Assembly: GCF_017313225.1 (NCBI RefSeq)
Contig: NZ_JAFLNE010000009.1
Span: forward strand, 61,110 to 125,109
Source: Allomuricauda sp. CAU 1633
Lineage (GTDB): Bacteria; Bacteroidota; Bacteroidia; Flavobacteriales; Flavobacteriaceae
DNA: 64,000 bases
Direction of reading: 5' to 3'
Shown: positions 35,501 to 44,892 of the stretch, piece by piece
Numbering within the stretch: position 1 is the stretch's first letter
How the letters are laid out: each line of letters begins with the position of its first letter
The notes under the pieces: generated by a model
Told to the model about the DNA's origin: nothing
What the model saw: the letters and a program-made list of their open reading frames with translations, nothing else
The model's database searches: none
Program-made: the position numbers and the translations under genes

Positions 35501-36534
35501 ATAGAGTTTTCCCCAGGTATCGGGAAAAACTTATTAAACTGCGTGTATTGTTTGGGATAGTAATTGATTCCTCCAAAATAGCTGCCTATCCATACGCCGT
35601 CCTCATTGTCTACCGTAACACAGTAAAGGGCATTATCGGAAAGGGCGTAAGGGTCATTGATACTTTTTTTGAGATTGATAAATGCCCCATTTTCTATGTT
35701 GTAGATAAAAAGCCCTGATTCTGTGGCCACCCAAAGCTCATCCTCATTTTTTACAGAAATGCTCCGTACATACAACTGATCTTCATCGTCATACAAAAGC
35801 TTGGTTACATTTTGGTTCGTTGTATTGAAAGAAAGCAAACCATGACTTTGGGTCCCCACCAACAAAGTAGAGCTATCAAGAGCTTCAATTTTACTTATCC
35901 GTAACGAAGGGGCATTTGATTCATTTAGGGTAATATTGAAGTTTTTGAAACTCTTTGAATCACCATCATACCAATGCAGGGAATTATCATGGGAAGCCCA
36001 GATATTTCCATTAACATCTCTGGTGATGTCCTCCACATGGAAGTACTTTTCGGCATCATAACGGGTGGATTTCTGGGTCTCTACTTCATACTTGACCAAA
36101 GACTGCCCAGATACAAACCAAAGATTGCCTTGATCGTCATGGTCTATATCAAGAATGGGAAGACCCATTGAGGCATCAATGGCCTCAAAGCTTTCATAAC
36201 GCTCATCATAACTGAACAGTCCACTATCTGTACCGACCCATAATTTACCCTTGTATTCGTGTAGACATTCAATAAAATTACTGCCCAAACTTTTTGGATT
36301 GTTGGCATCATATTGAAAAACCTTGAAAGAATATCCATCGAAACGGTTAAGGCCATCCTTGGTCCCAAACCATAAAAAACCACGCTCATCTTGTAAAGAA
36401 CTGAGAACGGTATTGTGGGAAAGACCATCCTCTGCTTTGTAATTCTTGAAATAAAATTCTTGTCCGGTTACCCAATAAAATGAGCAAAGGAACATCCAAA
36501 AACCAAACCAAATACCCTTCATCATAGACCTCAT
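32572..36534 (-). CDS. Hybrid two-component system sensor/regulator (HTCS)
   Basis: A 1320-residue one-protein system spanning the inner membrane. After a signal peptide come about fourteen Reg_prop beta-propeller repeats (GLSHNTVLSSLQDERGFLWFGT) and a Y_Y_Y domain before a membrane segment near residue 780. The histidine kinase follows, with the phospho-histidine in ISHEIRTPLTLIKSPLEKV near residue 830. A receiver domain occupies about 1074-1190 (DVMMPGMDGF), then an AraC helix-turn-helix (VAEIVGYNSATSFGRNFQKQF). It senses an oligosaccharide in the periplasm and activates the locus that begins with the divergent GH2 gene. Confidence 0.95.
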   Translation of the reverse strand: MRSMMKGIWFGFWMFLCSFYWVTGQEFYFKNYKAEDGLSHNTVLSSLQDERGFLWFGTKDGLNRFDGYSFKVFQYDANNPKSLGSNFIECLHEYKGKLWVGTDSGLFSYDERYESFEAIDASMGLPILDIDHDDQGNLWFVSGQSLVKYEVETQKSTRYDAEKYFHVEDITRDVNGNIWASHDNSLHWYDGDSKSFKNFNITLNESNAPSLRISKIEALDSSTLLVGTQSHGLLSFNTTNQNVTKLLYDDEDQLYVRSISVKNEDELWVATESGLFIYNIENGAFINLKKSINDPYALSDNALYCVTVDNEDGVWIGSYFGGINYYPKQYTQFNKFFPIPGENSISGNAVREIIKDRFGNLWIGTEDAGLNKYDPRTGLFTNYAPSESDQTLSYYNIHALFPNENRLWVGTFQHGLDIMDITTGKVVQHYGRGDGHGLSSDFIFSLYEDDFGNLFVVTDSGIQTYDYETDMFTTIDAFSEDTHFTAVLKDDDGVLWAGTYWDGLFTFNPKTKKKRIYRHDINDRNSISGNNVNGIFQDSSNRIWITTEYGLNLYREETNDFKTYTVGDGFPSNVFYSIIEVGDWLWISTSKGLVEFNPDTEEKRIYTKANGLLSDQFNYNSAYKDDNGTLYFGSVAGLVSFNPSSFKENSEQSPIYLTSLQINNTEVNVSDEDSPLQESLIWANKINLKPNQASFSIGFAALGYAAPETTEYWYRMEGLNDDWISLKKSHNVSFTEIPAGNYVFKVKSMNYDGTWSKESKALQVKVFPIFWKSNLAYALYTFLIATLAILGFRLYHQRNKIKNIQRIRQLNYKKEKELYEAKIEFFTNISHEIRTPLTLIKSPLEKVLNKVKELPGVSENLNIIEKNTNRLLDLVNQLLDFRKTETERVNLTFVETNITELVKKTLERFSEAIEEREIDFKLNTSDHDIYAYVDAEALRKILSNLFGNAIKYAEKNVNVHLKTSTEGLILTIANDGNLIPTHLKETIFEPFYRVSGVENQSGTGIGLALARSLTEMHQGSLTLDASNGIENCFVLVLPIRQEKEFVLWPKRMDQRFQNEEPEESLTVFGKTSILLVEDSEELLDFIAKELKEEYTVFKASNGAVALQILEVENIHLIISDVMMPGMDGFTLCKNLKTNLETSHIPVILLTSKSAMAAKMEGLESGADAYMEKPFSMRHLKVHIANLLENRKHILEHYTSSPLAHIRSIANTKTDETFIRKLDEVIYENMADHELNVEVLAEIMNMSRSTLYRKIKDISNLSPNELINITRLKRSAELLKTGKYRIFEVAEIVGYNSATSFGRNFQKQFEMTPTEYMQGKP

Positions 36535-36796
36535 TGCTGTTTTACAATATTATGGATTTAGAGAACAACAAAGCGTGTCATTTTGCTTCAAATTGTTGCA
36601 TAATTCCAATCAAGATTCAGGAAAATGCACTTTTTGAACGGATTGTGATATATTTTGAAACAAATTATCGTGCCCATCACCACAGAAATATGGTACTTGG
36701 AATGCTGTATGGATTCCGTTGAGTTTTATGATCAATTCAATAGAGCAACGACACTATTTCCAACACAAAGTAAAAATGACCCTAATAGCATTAAAC
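36535..36796. promoter_or_regulatory. Divergent control region between HTCS and GH2 genes
   Basis: This 262-base region contains both promoters. A near-match to the -7 element (GATATATTTTGAA, near 36650) precedes the GH2 gene. I could not define the HTCS binding site. Confidence 0.35.
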
Positions 36797-38605
36797 ATGA
36801 GAAATACAATTACGATACTCTTTACTGTTTTGTTGAGTTTTCAGCTCTCGGCACAATGGAAACCTGCGGGAAACAAGATCAAAACAGAATGGGCCGAAAA
36901 AATCAACCCTAATAATGTACTGTCAGAATACCCTCGTCCGATTATGGAGCGGGCCGATTGGAAAAACCTCAATGGGCTTTGGGATTATGCCATTCAGTCC
37001 AAAGGGTCGTCCCAACCAACCCAATTCGATGGAAAGATTTTGGTGCCTTTTCCAGTAGAAAGCAGCCTTTCTGGGGTCATGAAGGAAGTAGGGGCATCCA
37101 AGGAGGTATGGTATAGCACCTCTTTTACCGTTCCTGCAGCATGGAGCAGTAAAAATATTGTACTCCATTTTGGCGCAGTGGATTGGAGAACCGAAATCTG
37201 GATCAACGACGTAAAGGTTGGATCCCATGAAGGAGGATACACTCCCTTTTCATTTGACATCACCCCATTTTTGGGCAACAACGAACAAAATCTAGTGGTC
37301 AAAGTTTGGGATCCCACCAACGATGGACCCCAACCCAGGGGCAAACAAGTAAAGAAACCAGAAGGCATTTGGTATACACCGGTTACGGGCATTTGGCAAA
37401 CCGTGTGGTTGGAACCAGTGGCTCAAAAGAGCATTGCCCACATGAAAAGTATACCTAACATAGATAATGGTACTGTAAAAATTGAGACAGACATTGTTGG
37501 AGGCGCTTATGGCGATATTGTGGAAGTACGCATTTTTGATGGGAGCAAGGATGTTGCCACAGCTAAATCATCAATTGGGGAATCTTTGGTGCTCAACGTG
37601 CCAAACGCCAAACTTTGGTCCCCAGAATCTCCCTTTTTATATGATTTCACCGCAAAACTGATTAGTGATGGAAAGGTGGTGGATGAGGTGAGAAGTTATT
37701 TCGGGATGCGAAAGATTTCCATGCAGAAAGACCAGTATGGCGTTGTCCGAATGCAACTCAACAATAAAGATTACTTTCAGTTTGGCCCGTTGGACCAAGG
37801 TTGGTGGCCTGATGGACTTTATACCGCTCCAACCGATGAAGCCCTGAAATATGATATTGTAAAGACAAAGGAATTAGGATTCAACATGATTCGTAAGCAT
37901 GTCAAGGTTGAGCCTGCTCGCTGGTACACCCACTGTGATCGTTTGGGAATATTGGTCTGGCAAGATATGCCAAACGGAGATAAAAGCCCACAATGGCAGA
38001 ACCGCAATTATTTTGATGGCACCGAACTTAAAAGAAGTGCCCAGTCAGAATCAATCTACAGAAAGGAATGGAAAGGTATTATGGACTACTTGTATTCGCA
38101 CCCTAGTATTGTGGTATGGGTTCCTTTCAATGAGGCTTGGGGTCAGTTTAAAACGGAAGAAATCACCGAGTGGACAAAGGCTCATGATCCAAGTCGACTT
38201 GTAAATTCCGCCAGTGGAGGGAATTTTTATCGTACCGGTGATATTGTGGACCTCCATAACTATCCCGGACCAAAAATGTATCTTTATGATGCTGAACGAA
38301 CCAATGTCTTGGGAGAATATGGAGGGATTGGTCTTCCCTTGGAAGGGCATCTTTGGAAACCTGATAACAATTGGGGCTATATAAAGTTTAAAAACTCCAA
38401 AGAGACCACTAATGAATACATCAAATATGCAAAGGAATTGAAAAACATGGTAATAAGAGGTTTCTCTGCGGCCGTTTATACCCAAACCACAGACGTAGAG
38501 GGAGAGGTCAATGGGTTTATGACGTATGATCGTAAGGTGGATAAGATGGATTTTTCTGCGGTAAAGAAAATCAATCTGGAAATAATCAATGCCATTCATG
38601 AATAA
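36797..38605 (+). CDS. GH2-family glycoside hydrolase (beta-galactosidase type)
   Basis: A 602-residue secreted GH2 enzyme with signal MRNTITILFTVLLSFQLSAQ. The domains are the sugar-binding jelly roll (about 40-190), an immunoglobulin-like domain, and a TIM barrel with acid/base Glu446 (FNEAWGQF) and nucleophile Glu507 (GEYGGIG). It is short compared with LacZ, as is common for exo-acting PUL enzymes. Galactose utilization genes in the same locus favour beta-galactosidase, but beta-glucuronidase or beta-mannosidase activity cannot be excluded. ATG 36797 is chosen because it gives a clean signal peptide. Confidence 0.88.
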   Translation: MRNTITILFTVLLSFQLSAQWKPAGNKIKTEWAEKINPNNVLSEYPRPIMERADWKNLNGLWDYAIQSKGSSQPTQFDGKILVPFPVESSLSGVMKEVGASKEVWYSTSFTVPAAWSSKNIVLHFGAVDWRTEIWINDVKVGSHEGGYTPFSFDITPFLGNNEQNLVVKVWDPTNDGPQPRGKQVKKPEGIWYTPVTGIWQTVWLEPVAQKSIAHMKSIPNIDNGTVKIETDIVGGAYGDIVEVRIFDGSKDVATAKSSIGESLVLNVPNAKLWSPESPFLYDFTAKLISDGKVVDEVRSYFGMRKISMQKDQYGVVRMQLNNKDYFQFGPLDQGWWPDGLYTAPTDEALKYDIVKTKELGFNMIRKHVKVEPARWYTHCDRLGILVWQDMPNGDKSPQWQNRNYFDGTELKRSAQSESIYRKEWKGIMDYLYSHPSIVVWVPFNEAWGQFKTEEITEWTKAHDPSRLVNSASGGNFYRTGDIVDLHNYPGPKMYLYDAERTNVLGEYGGIGLPLEGHLWKPDNNWGYIKFKNSKETTNEYIKYAKELKNMVIRGFSAAVYTQTTDVEGEVNGFMTYDRKVDKMDFSAVKKINLEIINAIHE

Positions 38606-39605
38606 AGGAGTTAGAGAATGCATAGTTGTACTCGTACTGTTGCTAACAACGGCGATTTGTGCACAATCAGAAAATTCACAAGACCATAATCCCTTGTTCC
38701 AAGGGTGGTACGCCGACCCTGAGGGTGCTGTTTTTGGGGATACCTACTGGGTTTTTCCGACGTTTTCCGATGATTTTGAAAAACAGCTCCATTTCGATGC
38801 CTTTTCCTCCAAAGACTTGGTCAACTGGCAAAAGCATGAACGTATTTTGGATACCACTCAAATTAAGTGGCTACGACAAGCCCTGTGGGCTCCTGCCATT
38901 ATAGAGAAAAATGAGGAATACTATCTCTTTTTTGGTGCCAATGATATTCAGCGACCCGGAAGGGATTCCTATGACCCCGATAATGATATCAACCATTATG
39001 GTGGCATAGGGGTCGCTGTGGCTCAAAATCCGGCAGGACCATACAAAGACTATTTGGGCAAGCCATTGATATCCGATTTTTATAATGACGCCCAGCCCAT
39101 TGACCAATTTGTTTTTCAAGACATTGATGGGACGTACTATTTTTTCTACGGAGGATGGAGCCATTGCAATCTGGGAAAACTGAACGATGACTTTACCGGG
39201 TTTATCCCTTGGGAAGATGGCACTCTTTTTAAAGAAATCACCCCTGAGAGCTACGTAGAGGGCCCATTTATGTTTCTGAGAAACGGGATTTACTATTTCA
39301 TGTGGTCCGAAGGCAGTTGGGGAGACGGAAGCTATAAAGTGGCCTACTCCATGTCCGATAAGGTTACTGGACCCTACAAACGCATCGGTACGGTTTTGGA
39401 AACCACGGAAGGTGATATCGCTACCGGAGCCGGACATCATTCCGTCATTAAAAAACCAGGTACAGATGAATACATCATGGTGTATCACAGGCGACCCATT
39501 CCCAATTTGGATCGCGATCACCGGGTGGTTTGTATGGATAAAATGGAGTTCAATGCGGATGGAACCATAAAACCAGTGAAGATTACACATGAGGGTGTAA
39601 AGTAA
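38598..39605 (+). CDS. GH43-family glycosidase
   Basis: A 335-residue secreted five-bladed beta-propeller with a signal peptide (VVLVLLLTTAICAQ). The GH43 catalytic residues are visible: Asp40 in WYADPEG (base) and Glu221 in VEGPFMF (acid), with LWAPAI between. It differs clearly from the pair at 49575-51710 and belongs to another subfamily; alpha-L-arabinofuranosidase or a galactosidase-type activity is possible. It overlaps the 3' end of the GH2 gene by eight bases. ATG 38589 is an alternative start. Confidence 0.85.
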   Translation: MNKGVRECIVVLVLLLTTAICAQSENSQDHNPLFQGWYADPEGAVFGDTYWVFPTFSDDFEKQLHFDAFSSKDLVNWQKHERILDTTQIKWLRQALWAPAIIEKNEEYYLFFGANDIQRPGRDSYDPDNDINHYGGIGVAVAQNPAGPYKDYLGKPLISDFYNDAQPIDQFVFQDIDGTYYFFYGGWSHCNLGKLNDDFTGFIPWEDGTLFKEITPESYVEGPFMFLRNGIYYFMWSEGSWGDGSYKVAYSMSDKVTGPYKRIGTVLETTEGDIATGAGHHSVIKKPGTDEYIMVYHRRPIPNLDRDHRVVCMDKMEFNADGTIKPVKITHEGVK

Positions 39606-40220
39606 CTTCAAAGTTAAAATTTACTCATTCCCACAACGCAATCTTACGGATAAATCTTTTTAATCCACGCTACACCTAATCTATAAACCAATTCCGTTTA
39701 CGGATTAGGAAGCTTTATTTTTCATTCAATTACTTTCCGGTGTATAGCATGTTTCAACGAAGCTGATACCCTTTGAACAAAAGGTGGGATTCTACAGAAA
39801 AATGCGGTGAGAAATATGAAAACTATCTACAAAATCTGTCAAAACCTGTGATTCTCCTGTCAGGACTTCCTTGAACGATTCAAATAGTCAATATTTTGAA
39901 AAATGGAAGACCTTCTTATTGTAAAACACTAAAAAACAAAGAGTTGAATGTTGACTCACACAATTTTTTTGTTTTGGACAGGTACAACAATTTGTCTCAG
40001 GATGCAATAATTTATTTCAAAAAGGCCAAATCCTTAACGGTTTCTTAAAGTTTGAACGATTTGTATGATAGATTGGAACAGATCTATAGGTATTGTCAAT
40101 ATGTAAATTACTTGATTTGTTTATTCAAATTTTATCAATTAACGACATGTGTGATTGATAAATTGACAATGAACCAATGCTTTTTTGGAATACCAACTTT
40201 AAATCTAAAATTAAGGACAA
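39606..40220. other. Noncoding region upstream of susC (615 bases)
   Basis: No gene is seen. The left part holds the probable terminator of the GH2/GH43 pair (39675-39709). The remainder is A+T-rich and should contain the susC promoter and the HTCS target. Candidate near -7 elements such as TTGATTTG (around 40112) are not exact. Confidence 0.4.
39675..39709 (+). terminator. Probable terminator after the GH2/GH43 pair
   Basis: CCTAATC and GATTAGG pair perfectly around a nested smaller stem (TTCCG with CGGAT), followed by AAGCTTTATTTTTC. It would separate the two enzyme genes from the susCD transcript. Confidence 0.5.
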
Positions 40221-43200
40221 ATGAAAAAACAGCTAACTAGACTAACTAAAATGGCGTTACTGCCAATCCTTTTGTTGTGCGCACACAGCTATGTTCATGC
40301 ACAGGAACAGCTGACAGTTACGGGCAGCGTTAAGGATACCCAAGGAGCTCCTTTGCCAGGAGCCAGTATTGTTATCCAAGGAACCCAGCAGGGTACTACT
40401 TCGGATTTTGATGGCAATTTTCAACTTGATGGCGTGCCTGCAAATGGGCAGCTTATGGTAAGTTATATTGGCTTTGTACAATTATTGGTGGATGTTGATA
40501 ATAGAAGCTCAATTGATATTGTGCTATCAGAAGACAATAATCTTTTGGACGAGGTTGTCGTAATCGGTTACCAAAGTGTAAAACGAAGTGAGATTGTAGG
40601 GTCTGTATCTGTTGTGGACACAGATGAAATGTTGAAAGCTCCCGCTGGAAACGTCGGTCAGATGTTGCAAGGTAGGGCAGCTGGGGTAACTGTTACCTCA
40701 ACCGGTGCTCCCGGTACTTCTTCTTCCGTAAAGATTAGGGGATTGAATTCGTTTTCAGGTCAAGATTCTCCGCTTTATGTAGTGGATGGTATGTTGATTT
40801 CGGCCCTTGGGTCTGATTTTAACCCAAACGATATTGAGTCAATACAAGTGTTGAAGGATGCCGCGGCAACAGCATTGTATGGATCCAGGGGAATGAACGG
40901 GGTCATTGTTGTAACGACCAAAAAAGGAAGACCGGGTCCCTTAAAGGTAGATTATGATTTTTATTATGGCTTCCAGACCATTAATAAAAGACTGCCCTTG
41001 ACCAATGCGGCACAATTTAAGGCGATAAACGACCTTGCTTATACCAATAATGGTGATGCCCCCCTAAATCTTAGAGAAGGAGTGGATACTGACTGGCAAG
41101 AAGAATTGTTCAAGACCGGAACTATTTCTGAGCACAATCTTAACCTTTCAGGGGGTTCCGAAAATTCAAACTATTTTATTTCATTGAACTATTTTGATCA
41201 AGAAGGTGCTATCATCGGTCCTGAGTTTGAGCGTTATCAGATTAGGGTGAATACCCAAACAAAGAAGGGAAGGTTCACTTTTGGTGAAAATATAGCCATG
41301 AGCCGAAGCACTCAAACTAGAGTAAACGGTAACCCGTTTATTGATGTGGTTTGGATGTTGCCTACGATACCAGTGTACGACCCCAATAATGAAAGTGGTT
41401 ATGGATATGGGGACGATAACAATTCAACTTTCGCGACCAATCCGATTGGATTGCAAGAACATTATAGCAATACTGCGGTGACCAGTAAAGTACTTGGTAG
41501 TGCATTTGCAGAATTTGAGATTTTCCCATTTTTAAAGTATAAACTGAATCTTGGTTTGGACTATGCACAGATTCGAGAAAAATACTTTCAGAGAGCAGGA
41601 GCTTTAAGGCAGAACACTCCTGGAGCAGCCTTTTTGGATGATCGTCACACAGAGTTCTTCAATATTCTAGCGGAAAACACCTTGAATTTCAACAAGACAT
41701 TTGGAAAACATAGCATTTCTGCATTGGTGGGTTACACGACCCAAAAAGACAATTTTACCTATAATTTTGCCCATACCGAAGGGTTGAGTGGAGAGTTCTG
41801 GGTACAGGATAATGGTACTACCAGCCCTCGTACCGAAGGTAGGGAGGAAGTTGCTGGGCTAAGATCCTTTCTTGGGAGTTTCAACTACTCCTATGATGAT
41901 AAATACACGCTATTGTTCAACTTTAGACGAGATGGCTCTTCAAAGTTTGGTAAAAACAACCAGTATGCCAATTTCCCATCCGTGTCCGCTTCTTGGAGAA
42001 TTAGCGAAGAAGGGTTTATGGAAAACAACGGTGTATTCAGTAACCTAAAACTTCGAGGAAGTTGGGGTATTGTAGGTAATCAGGCCATCAACAATTACGC
42101 AACCCAAAGCGTACTTCGATACAACCAAAACTATGTACTCAACAACCAAGTGGTTCCTGGTGCCACCAACCTTCAGTTGGTAAATCCAAATCTAAGGTGG
42201 GAAAGCAAAACCACCACCAATATTGGTGTGGATATGGGCTTTTTCCAAAATAGATTGAGCCTTACTGCGGATTATTATATAGCTGATGTTGAAGATCTAC
42301 TACTGGCTGTGCCAATACCTTTGTCTTCCGGTAACACAGGTGGCGACCCATTGGCCAACGTAGGTCAGGTGCAGAATAGGGGCTTGGAGCTTAGTCTAGG
42401 TTACCAGAATGTCATCAATGATTTTAGTTTTGGGATTTTGGCCAATGGTACTTTCTTGAAGAACGAGGTAAAGGCTTTGGTTGAAGAAGCTGGGAACTTG
42501 CCCATTTTTGGACAAGGACAGATTTTGCGTACTGCAGTTGGTGAACCAGTGGCATCTTTCTACGTGTTGGAAACCGCGGGAATATTTCAAAACCAAGCTG
42601 AGATTGATGCATGGGGTGTACAACCCGGTGCTCGCCCTGGTGATGTAAAGTATGTGGATAATGATGGCAATGGTGTCATCAATTTTGATGACCGTACTGT
42701 GGTTGGAAAGGCCTTACCAGATTTTGAATACGGCTTAAACTTGAATTTTGGTTATAAAGGGTTTGATATGACGGCGTTTTTCGCTGGAGTTACTGGAAAC
42801 AGCATCTTTAATGAGCAAAAATGGTGGTCTCAGCGCTATGATGACAACGCCAACTATTTGGTCGGAGATGTCTTCTGGACGGGGGAGGGCACTTCCAATC
42901 TTATTCCTAGACCACAACACTTGGATTCTTCTCTGAACCCTACCCAGAACTCTGACCGTTATGTGGAGAAGGGTGATTATTTCAGGTTAAAGAACCTACA
43001 AATAGGATACTCCTTTCCAGAAGCAGTCATCAGCAAACTCAGCTTAAATAAGCTTAGATTGTATATGACAGGACAAAACCTTTTCACCATTACCGATTAT
43101 TCCGGTTATGACCCAGAAGTTGTTGGGGCCAATGGAAACGGTGATTTCTTGAACAGAGGATTTGACAACGGGAATTTCCCTTCATTGAGAACAGGAATAT

Positions 43201-43223
43201 TGGGGATTCAAATAGGATTTTAA
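40221..43223 (+). CDS. SusC-type TonB-dependent outer-membrane transporter
   Basis: A 1000-residue SusC/RagA protein importing oligosaccharides across the outer membrane with TonB energy. After the signal peptide (HSYVHAQ) comes a carboxypeptidase-D-like domain (VTGSVKDTQGAPLPGASIVIQG). The plug has the SusC signature (LQGRAAGVTV, IRGLNSFSGQDSPLYVVDG, VLKDAAATALYGSRGMNGVI), and a 22-strand barrel follows. The last strand ends SLRTGILGIQIGF. It forms a pair with the SusD gene 26 bases downstream. Confidence 0.96.
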   Translation: MKKQLTRLTKMALLPILLLCAHSYVHAQEQLTVTGSVKDTQGAPLPGASIVIQGTQQGTTSDFDGNFQLDGVPANGQLMVSYIGFVQLLVDVDNRSSIDIVLSEDNNLLDEVVVIGYQSVKRSEIVGSVSVVDTDEMLKAPAGNVGQMLQGRAAGVTVTSTGAPGTSSSVKIRGLNSFSGQDSPLYVVDGMLISALGSDFNPNDIESIQVLKDAAATALYGSRGMNGVIVVTTKKGRPGPLKVDYDFYYGFQTINKRLPLTNAAQFKAINDLAYTNNGDAPLNLREGVDTDWQEELFKTGTISEHNLNLSGGSENSNYFISLNYFDQEGAIIGPEFERYQIRVNTQTKKGRFTFGENIAMSRSTQTRVNGNPFIDVVWMLPTIPVYDPNNESGYGYGDDNNSTFATNPIGLQEHYSNTAVTSKVLGSAFAEFEIFPFLKYKLNLGLDYAQIREKYFQRAGALRQNTPGAAFLDDRHTEFFNILAENTLNFNKTFGKHSISALVGYTTQKDNFTYNFAHTEGLSGEFWVQDNGTTSPRTEGREEVAGLRSFLGSFNYSYDDKYTLLFNFRRDGSSKFGKNNQYANFPSVSASWRISEEGFMENNGVFSNLKLRGSWGIVGNQAINNYATQSVLRYNQNYVLNNQVVPGATNLQLVNPNLRWESKTTTNIGVDMGFFQNRLSLTADYYIADVEDLLLAVPIPLSSGNTGGDPLANVGQVQNRGLELSLGYQNVINDFSFGILANGTFLKNEVKALVEEAGNLPIFGQGQILRTAVGEPVASFYVLETAGIFQNQAEIDAWGVQPGARPGDVKYVDNDGNGVINFDDRTVVGKALPDFEYGLNLNFGYKGFDMTAFFAGVTGNSIFNEQKWWSQRYDDNANYLVGDVFWTGEGTSNLIPRPQHLDSSLNPTQNSDRYVEKGDYFRLKNLQIGYSFPEAVISKLSLNKLRLYMTGQNLFTITDYSGYDPEVVGANGNGDFLNRGFDNGNFPSLRTGILGIQIGF

Positions 43224-43249
43224 TCAACTAAAAACTTAAACTTCAAAGA

Positions 43250-44782
43250 ATGGAAAATATAAGAAAAATAATAGTATTGATGGTATTCTTTGGGATGACC
43301 GTCTCATGCGAAAAAGACCTTTTGGACCAAGTGAATCCAAATGCTCCTACGCCAGATACGTTCTGGCAGACGGAGGAAGATGCCATACTTGGTATAAATG
43401 CAGTATACTCTGGAATCCAGAACCGCGAACTCAGTCTGTGGGAAATATTTGACTATGACATGCGCTCGGATGAGGGCTATAGCCAGAGTCCATGGACAGA
43501 CCTCGCCAATGTGGGTAGACACGTGAACATAAATTACGACTTCCCATGGCTACTTGAGGTTTGGCGAGAATTGTATAGAACCATCTATAAAGCAAACCAG
43601 GTACTTGAAAATGTGCCAAACATTGAAATGGATGAATCGCTACGAACAAGAATTGTGGCTGAAGCCCACTTTTTAAGAGGGCATTGTTACTACAAATTGG
43701 CTACACTTTGGGGTCGTGTTCCATTGGTTACTGGTATTGAGGATGCCAATACGCGTTATCCGCAAGGCACCATTGAGGAAGTTTGGGCTTTGGTTGAAGA
43801 AGACTTCATTGCTGCCGCTGCAGGACTACCTGAAAGTTATACAGGTGCAGATGTTGGACGTGCAACGTATGGTGGAGCTATAGGTTATTTAGGAAGGTCC
43901 TATTTGCAGCAGAAAAAATGGAGTGAAGCAGCAGCTGAATTTGAGAAAATCATTGCCATGGTACCAGGGACTTATGATTTGATGGCAGATTTTAAGGATA
44001 ATTTTACTGAGGAGTTCGAAAACAACAAAGAGTCCCTTTTTGAAATACAGTTCGTCAATAACAATGGAAAGACCGGTGGTTTTCCAACATACAACAATGC
44101 TTCTGGTGATGAAACCAGTGAGCGGGCACAGTTCTTTGGAGTTCGTCCTTTGGGTTGGACCGATGGTCAACCTACCAAATGGCTCTTAAACCAATTCTTG
44201 AGTGAAACTGATAGTGATGGCAATGAAGACCCACGTCTGCAGTACACCATGACTTACGATCATCCAGGTGAACTTTTATATGGGCAAACCTATGCTGAAA
44301 GAGGTGCTGGACCCAATGACCGTTTTTGGAGAAAGTACACCAACTACTGGCAAGATTATGAAAGCTACTTTTCAGGAATCAATACCAGGGTGCTTAGATT
44401 GGCAGATGTGTATTTAATGTATGCCGAAGCCTTGAACGAGCTGGGTAGAACACCAGAGGCCATTCCATATGCAAACTTGGTCCGTCAACGATCCAACATG
44501 AATGATTTGCCCATGACCTTGAATCAGGAAGATTTTAGGCTACAGTTACGCCACGATCGTGTGGTTGAATTGGCTGGGGAAAGCGTGAGATTTGTTGACA
44601 TGGTACGCTATGGTATCGCTGGACCGGAACTTGCGGGTCCTGATCCAAGCCTTTCGGCTGCAGAATCAGATTTTGATACCGAGTTCCAAAACTTTGTCAA
44701 GGGAAAATCAGAGTACTTGCCAATTCCTTTGCGGGAAATTGATGCCTACGGAGGTTCGTTGGAACAGAATCCAGGCTGGTAA
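43250..44782 (+). CDS. SusD/RagB-type glycan-binding lipoprotein
   Basis: A 510-residue surface lipoprotein with a signal ending GMTVSC. The TPR-rich SusD fold is recognisable from TFWQTEEDAILGINAVYSG, AEAHFLRGHCYYKLATLWG, LRLADVYLMYAEALNELG and the C-terminal YLPIPLREIDAYGGSLEQNPGW. It captures glycan and acts as lid for the SusC barrel. Confidence 0.96.
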   Translation: MENIRKIIVLMVFFGMTVSCEKDLLDQVNPNAPTPDTFWQTEEDAILGINAVYSGIQNRELSLWEIFDYDMRSDEGYSQSPWTDLANVGRHVNINYDFPWLLEVWRELYRTIYKANQVLENVPNIEMDESLRTRIVAEAHFLRGHCYYKLATLWGRVPLVTGIEDANTRYPQGTIEEVWALVEEDFIAAAAGLPESYTGADVGRATYGGAIGYLGRSYLQQKKWSEAAAEFEKIIAMVPGTYDLMADFKDNFTEEFENNKESLFEIQFVNNNGKTGGFPTYNNASGDETSERAQFFGVRPLGWTDGQPTKWLLNQFLSETDSDGNEDPRLQYTMTYDHPGELLYGQTYAERGAGPNDRFWRKYTNYWQDYESYFSGINTRVLRLADVYLMYAEALNELGRTPEAIPYANLVRQRSNMNDLPMTLNQEDFRLQLRHDRVVELAGESVRFVDMVRYGIAGPELAGPDPSLSAAESDFDTEFQNFVKGKSEYLPIPLREIDAYGGSLEQNPGW

Positions 44783-44807
44783 GCGATAAATAAATTTAAT
44801 AAAAAGA

Positions 44808-44851
44808 AGGCAAGTGCCATTGCAAGCGTAATCAAGCAATGGTGCTTGTCT
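44808..44851 (+). repeat. 16-base-pair hairpin after susD
   Basis: AGGCAAGTGCCATTGC pairs with GCAATGGTGCTTGTCT (13 Watson-Crick pairs and three mismatches or G-T pairs) over a 12-base loop. There is no T tract, so mRNA stabilisation of the abundant susCD transcript, or partial termination, is more likely than full termination. Confidence 0.55.
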
Positions 44852-44892
44852 CCAATTAAAACTTCAAGGATAATTAAGATATCGTTTCATCG

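Noticed and set aside
38871..39611. 246-codon open frame on the minus strand.
   Set aside because: It lies entirely antisense to the GH43 gene, whose catalytic residues are intact, and its translation has no recognisable domain.
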